Assembly: GCA_029379385.1 (NCBI GenBank)
Contig: CM055615.1
Coordinates: 2,914,001-2,978,000, forward strand
Source of the DNA: Quillaja saponaria
Lineage: Eukaryota; Streptophyta; Magnoliopsida; Fabales; Quillajaceae
Direction of reading: 5' to 3'
DNA: 64,000 nt
The notes under the pieces were generated by a model, which saw only the letters and a list, made by a program, of their open reading frames with translations, did not search any database and was not told where the DNA came from. The translations under genes and the position numbers were made by a program. Position 1 is the first letter of the stretch. Every line of letters starts with the position of its first letter. Positions 60,377 through 64,000 of this stretch are shown here, one piece after another.

Positions 60377-60664
60377 TTATGCTATGAAGATATCAGAAAC
60401 ATGCTGAAAATCTAGGTTGTGGAGGATGGACATTCTTGGTATTTTTGTTGTGTAGTTTGTATTATTGTGTAATCTAAATATAAGATTTGGTGTACTATTT
60501 CAAGCATTTTAAGGTACAAGTTTTCAATTTTCAGATGCATGAACAAAGCAAAAGTATATAATCTTCTCAGGTAATGGTTGGAACATTCTCAGTATGCAAA
60601 GCAAAGCAAAGCAATCTCTTTCAAATGTTTTACAACGGTACTCTCTGGCATATACTTACAGATG

Positions 60665-60850
60665 AATAAGAAGTCAGACACAAGGCGTCACTTTGAACTG
60701 AAATTTTTGATAGATGAATAAGAACTACAAAAAAAGTTATATATGTATAGAAAGCTCAGTCTCGTTACTTTCAAACGAATTTAAAAAATATATATCGATT
60801 GTATTTCTATTGTTCAAGTTACGATCAACATAATGAAAATGGATATGATC
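60665..60850. repeat. Duplicated flanking block C (copy 2)
   Basis: Paralogue of 36215-36400, located 290 bp after TPS copy C. Confidence 0.85.
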
Positions 60851-61104
60851 CTTTTCTGTACAGGAGACGGTCTGCTGGGAGAGAGAAGGCTCAATACCTT
60901 CTCTCCCAAAAGTGTTTCTAATTAAAAAGACAATTTTACCCATTCAATAGTGTCTGCTTCCTACCACAAATCATTCTCATGTTCTTTAAAAACAACATCG
61001 TTTGCTTGGTATAGGTCCACCACATCATATTCCCATTGGAAAAAGAACTCGCCCGAGAGTTTATCTTTTTTTACTTTGTAAATATGGTCGTGTGGTAATT
61101 TAAT

Positions 61105-61510
61105 TGTGGTCAAAGTTTCTTCTCATGTTAGCATCAATCCATTCATCTAAGTCTTGTTTTCTTTCTTATTTGTAAGATTTCAATTACTCCATAGTACAAG
61201 CCAACAACATATTTTGATGTAATTCCTCTTGGTATTTGAATCGACACTGACTCAAATTTCCTCCATCAAGGATGGGACGCAACAAAGCCTAAATTTACTC
61301 CATCAAGGATGGGATACAACAAGGCTTCCTTGTGACCATAATGATCATCAAAATTGCAACTAATATTTTGAAGAACAAGACATGCATGCTTCACTACTGA
61401 TAGAATTGGCATTATTTTCCAATTCTTCAACTTCCTTAATGATTGCACACTTCTCATTTATGTTCAAAAGATGATTGCAAACATCTAAAGTCTTGAAAAA
61501 TGAAAGAGTA
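61105..61510. repeat. Duplicated flanking block A (copy 2)
   Basis: Paralogue of 44755-45120. Here an internal tandem repeat is added: aaatttactccatcaagga is preceded by a near-copy (aaatttcctccatcaagga, about 61254 and 61291, period 37 bp). Confidence 0.8.
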
Positions 61511-62044
61511 AACCAAAATAAAATTAAAAAATAATTGAGCAAAACATTGCCCATATATTGTCTACGTCAGTCACTCATCACGTACAGAACACAAGAACAA
61601 AGAATAATGGTTTCATATAAGACATTGAAAAATCAAACCACCTATATACCAAAAATGTTACAAAACTCGTGAACAAAGTTTTTCAAATTAAAACCACAAA
61701 ATAAGCTATTACAGAACTAGTCTCTACATAACTCAGCTCCATGTGATTTTGGAGTCACATGTTTGTGAAATTTTTAACAGTGATGCTAGAGATACGAAGA
61801 GTTTTACAAAAATTCTCTCGCTAAATGATGCGTCATACTCAACTAATGCATTAAGTGTTAAGTGATTGTGACATACATAGAACTAGTAAGTAAATTTCAC
61901 GTTGGAGAAATTTTGAAAGATTTTTTTTTTCCATTTCCATATGATTTTTCAGTTTTGTATTAAAAGTATATCAAATCAGGTTTATAGCTTCCTAAAATAT
62001 GTGTGAAGGCTCAATGAAGATGTGAGCTTTTCTTAAGAACTAAT
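61511..62044. other. Intergenic, 3' side of ALG10
   Basis: No gene recognised. The part next to 62045 is expected to be the ALG10 3' UTR on the minus strand. Confidence 0.5.
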
Positions 62045-63661
62045 CTACCATATAAACCTCTGAATGCCTGGCTCATGATCCCAACTGAAAGACCTGAAAC
62101 AAGAACATTAGCATCGTAAAGAAATTCAGAGTTACATACTGTGTCCCCATCAGAAGCCAGGTTCCATTATCCTCAACATGGCAATGAAGAACAAGGAAAT
62201 AGAACGGTATGGTGTAGTATCTGAACTCTATCAGCGGAGCAGGTACGAGAACAGCAGCAGTAGCCAAGAAGTAAGCCAACACCCAGATTTTCCTTTTATG
62301 TTTCCCTGTTTAGCAGAAGACATTAGTAAATTTCTTTGATTTAGAGATGGACAAATAAGAATGCTGGCTATGGCTATGTACTAACCCAATATACTGATAA
62401 TGGAAAGCCATGAATATATATAAAGTGGAAGCAGAAGATATTTCATTGACCAGTGAGCTTTGATGACCTTCCTCCAGAGATAGAAAGGATAATGGCGATT
62501 GTCAGCAAGAAGATAAGGATGAGCTATGCTGAAATGGTCAATTGACACCATGAGTGAGAAACTAAGACAAGAGAAGTCTAACAATTCGTTAGAAGTAATA
62601 ACTGCTAGCTAGATTTTGTTGATTTGCATCAATTTATACATTTTAGAGTTGCAACTTGAAACTTCAAAGGATGAAATGGAGGAATATATAGCAAGTGATA
62701 TAATTACTCAGGATGAACAATCATTATGTTTAATGGCCAGAATTTCCTGTTGAACAAGATATGTGGGAGAGAGTTCGCAAGTTTTAAAACATGGATAGCA
62801 AAATAAAGAAATAGATCACCTAACCTGAAAAAGTGCACAGAGAAGAAGCCGGCAGTAAGGGCCATGAAACCCTGAAAGAAACTACGGGGCCTATTTTTCC
62901 AAAATGACCGGAATAGAACAGCAGCTTGGCCCAAAGTGAAGTGTATAGGAAATGTTAACAGTGCAGAAACCAGACTGAAATACATTATCTGAGCAAAGTG
63001 TGGGGAAACTGCATGAGCATCTTTTGCACCTGCAGTGTCAGCAGGTACGGTGAGAAACAGCTCCTAATAGCCCAAAAGATCATAGTGAATTATGCATACC
63101 CATAACCCCAACTAGTTTGGGATTAAGGCTTAGTTGAGTTTATTTGAGTTGAGTATTACCCATAACTACACTCCCGTTCCAATATACAAATGCAACAAAA
63201 GCCACCAATACCATGAGAAAGGGGCTAAAAGAAATCAGTAGCTCCCACTTCATATGCCACAATGTTACAAAGATTTCCGCAATATCATCAAACAAGCCTG
63301 CAATGTCAATGACAGAGATATGCAAAGTTTATAGAGAAATAAGAACAAAATGTTAAGGTAATTTCACTAAAAAACGTAACAATGAACCTGAAGACGAGAA
63401 TGTTGAAAAGGCATGTTTACTCGGCAACAAATGTTTAACAGTTTTTACAGATTTGCTGAACTTCCGGTTCCTCAGATTTACACCCAACGAAAGACTGTGG
63501 TTACTATTTGCCCAACCAGTTTTACTGGTTGATACATTTACATCAACTGGTCTCGCATTATCTTTCCGGTGGGTCAGAGAAATATCTATGACACCCACGC
63601 ATGCAACAAAAAGTATCCATATTACATTTGTTTGCCGAATGACAACTGAGAAGGCCCCAAT
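62045..63661 (-). CDS. ALG10: ALG10: dolichyl-P-Glc alpha-1,2-glucosyltransferase, 3' part (gene continues past the right edge)
   Basis: ALG10 adds the last, alpha-1,2-linked glucose to the lipid-linked N-glycan precursor in the ER membrane. Minus-strand exons: 63661-63388, 63297-63160, 63029-62825, 62528-62395 and 62305-62045, all with AG/GT junctions and one continuous frame. Readable family blocks: VIRQTNVIWILFVACVGVID (exon 1 here), GLFDDIAEIF, then WELLISFSPFLMVLVAFVAF (exon 2), QIMYFSLVSALLTFPIHF (exon 3), the diagnostic HPYLLADNRHYPFYLWRK (exon 4) and LAYFLATAAVLVPAPLIEFR (exon 5). Several hydrophobic segments fit a multipass ER protein. One oddity: after LFQVFQ an extra T at about 62083 shifts the frame to a stop (LGS), whereas the next frame reads WDHEPGIQRFIW and a stop at 62045, the usual family end. 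5' exons lie beyond 64000. Confidence 0.92.
63107..63156 (+). mobile_element. 50-bp LINE 3'-end insertion in an ALG10 intron
   Basis: cccaactagtttgggattaa ... ttgagtttatttgagttgag is the 3' end of the same LINE family as at 43803-44668. It is flanked by a 10-bp target duplication, tacccataac (63097-63106 and 63157-63166). The duplication covers the end of ALG10 exon 63297-63160 and its splice donor. Confidence 0.85.
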
Positions 63662-64000
63662 CTACATGAAACATAATCTAAGTTACTAATGGAATTAAAA
63701 ATTAGAATGCCAAAACTCTCAGGTTTTAATAAGCATTTAGTAATTTCTCCATTAGATGCTGCAAAGCGAGTCAAAAAATTGTAAAAACCAGTGTCACAAT
63801 AACAGACTCCAATATTAATAAGCTTAATGGAAGAAAAATATTAACATTGAGAAACATCCCAAAAGATAAAGGCCTGCAGTTATTCCAAAGAATTATAGAT
63901 TTTAAAATTTCATGCTATCAATCAAGAGCTCAATATGCATTAGGCCCCTTCTATTTACTAAATGAAGCAATTCAGAACATGCATTTCTAATTTTAGACAT
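63662..64000 (-). other. ALG10 intron sequence
   Basis: Directly 5' of the ALG10 exon at 63661, after a tag acceptor. No further ALG10 coding block was recognised up to the window end, so this is read as intron. Confidence 0.5.

Overview
The window is nuclear DNA from a plant, most likely a woody eudicot. It is AT-rich, carries intron-bearing genes with GT/AG junctions, and holds a terpene synthase cluster, an ALG10 gene, chromovirus, copia, LINE and hAT remnants, an endogenous florendovirus-like caulimovirid and a piece of plant mitochondrial nad1. I cannot name the species. Most of the window is decayed repeat DNA. No gene is both complete and undamaged as written.

Layout. 1-3.86 kb: a Tat/Ogre-like gypsy LTR and a decayed plus-strand Ty1/copia element with its 3' LTR. 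4.9-13.9 kb: a decayed pararetrovirus copy split inside its RNase H region by a 2.7 kb composite insert. The insert is a minus-strand chromovirus 3' end (LTR plus a 488-codon open integrase/chromodomain frame) joined to mitochondrial nad1 intron 4 and exon 5. 15.5-18.8 kb: a probable 3.26 kb solo LTR inserted in an AT microsatellite beside a TPS exon-2 relic. 22.0-24.7 kb: TPS pseudogene A. 25.6-28.5 kb: a ~168 bp tandem repeat with five-monomer higher-order structure. 29.4-33.5 kb: a minus-strand copia remnant. 33.6-35.3 kb: a hAT transposase remnant. 35.6 kb: a TPS exon-7 relic. 40.2-42.9 kb: TPS copy B. 43.8-44.7 kb: a LINE with target-site duplication. 45.8-46.3 kb: a hAT MITE with a paralogous empty site. 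46.4-57 kb: mostly non-coding, with a few exon-like segments and, at 56.8-57.2 kb, a long inverted repeat. 57.7-60.4 kb: TPS copy C. 62.0-64.0 kb: the last five exons in the window of ALG10 on the minus strand, running off the right edge.

The three long TPS copies share a seven-exon TPS-b-type architecture, a short N-terminus with an RR(x)8W-like motif and no visible plastid transit peptide, and the DDxxD motif. Each carries frameshifts, and copy C also has splice-site lesions. All three have Asp where the third metal ligand (Glu) of the NSE/DTE motif is expected. Flanking blocks shared between copies show that the cluster grew by tandem segmental duplication and was then broken up by transposons. 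ALG10 belongs to ER N-glycan assembly and has no functional link to the terpene genes; it marks the edge of the cluster.
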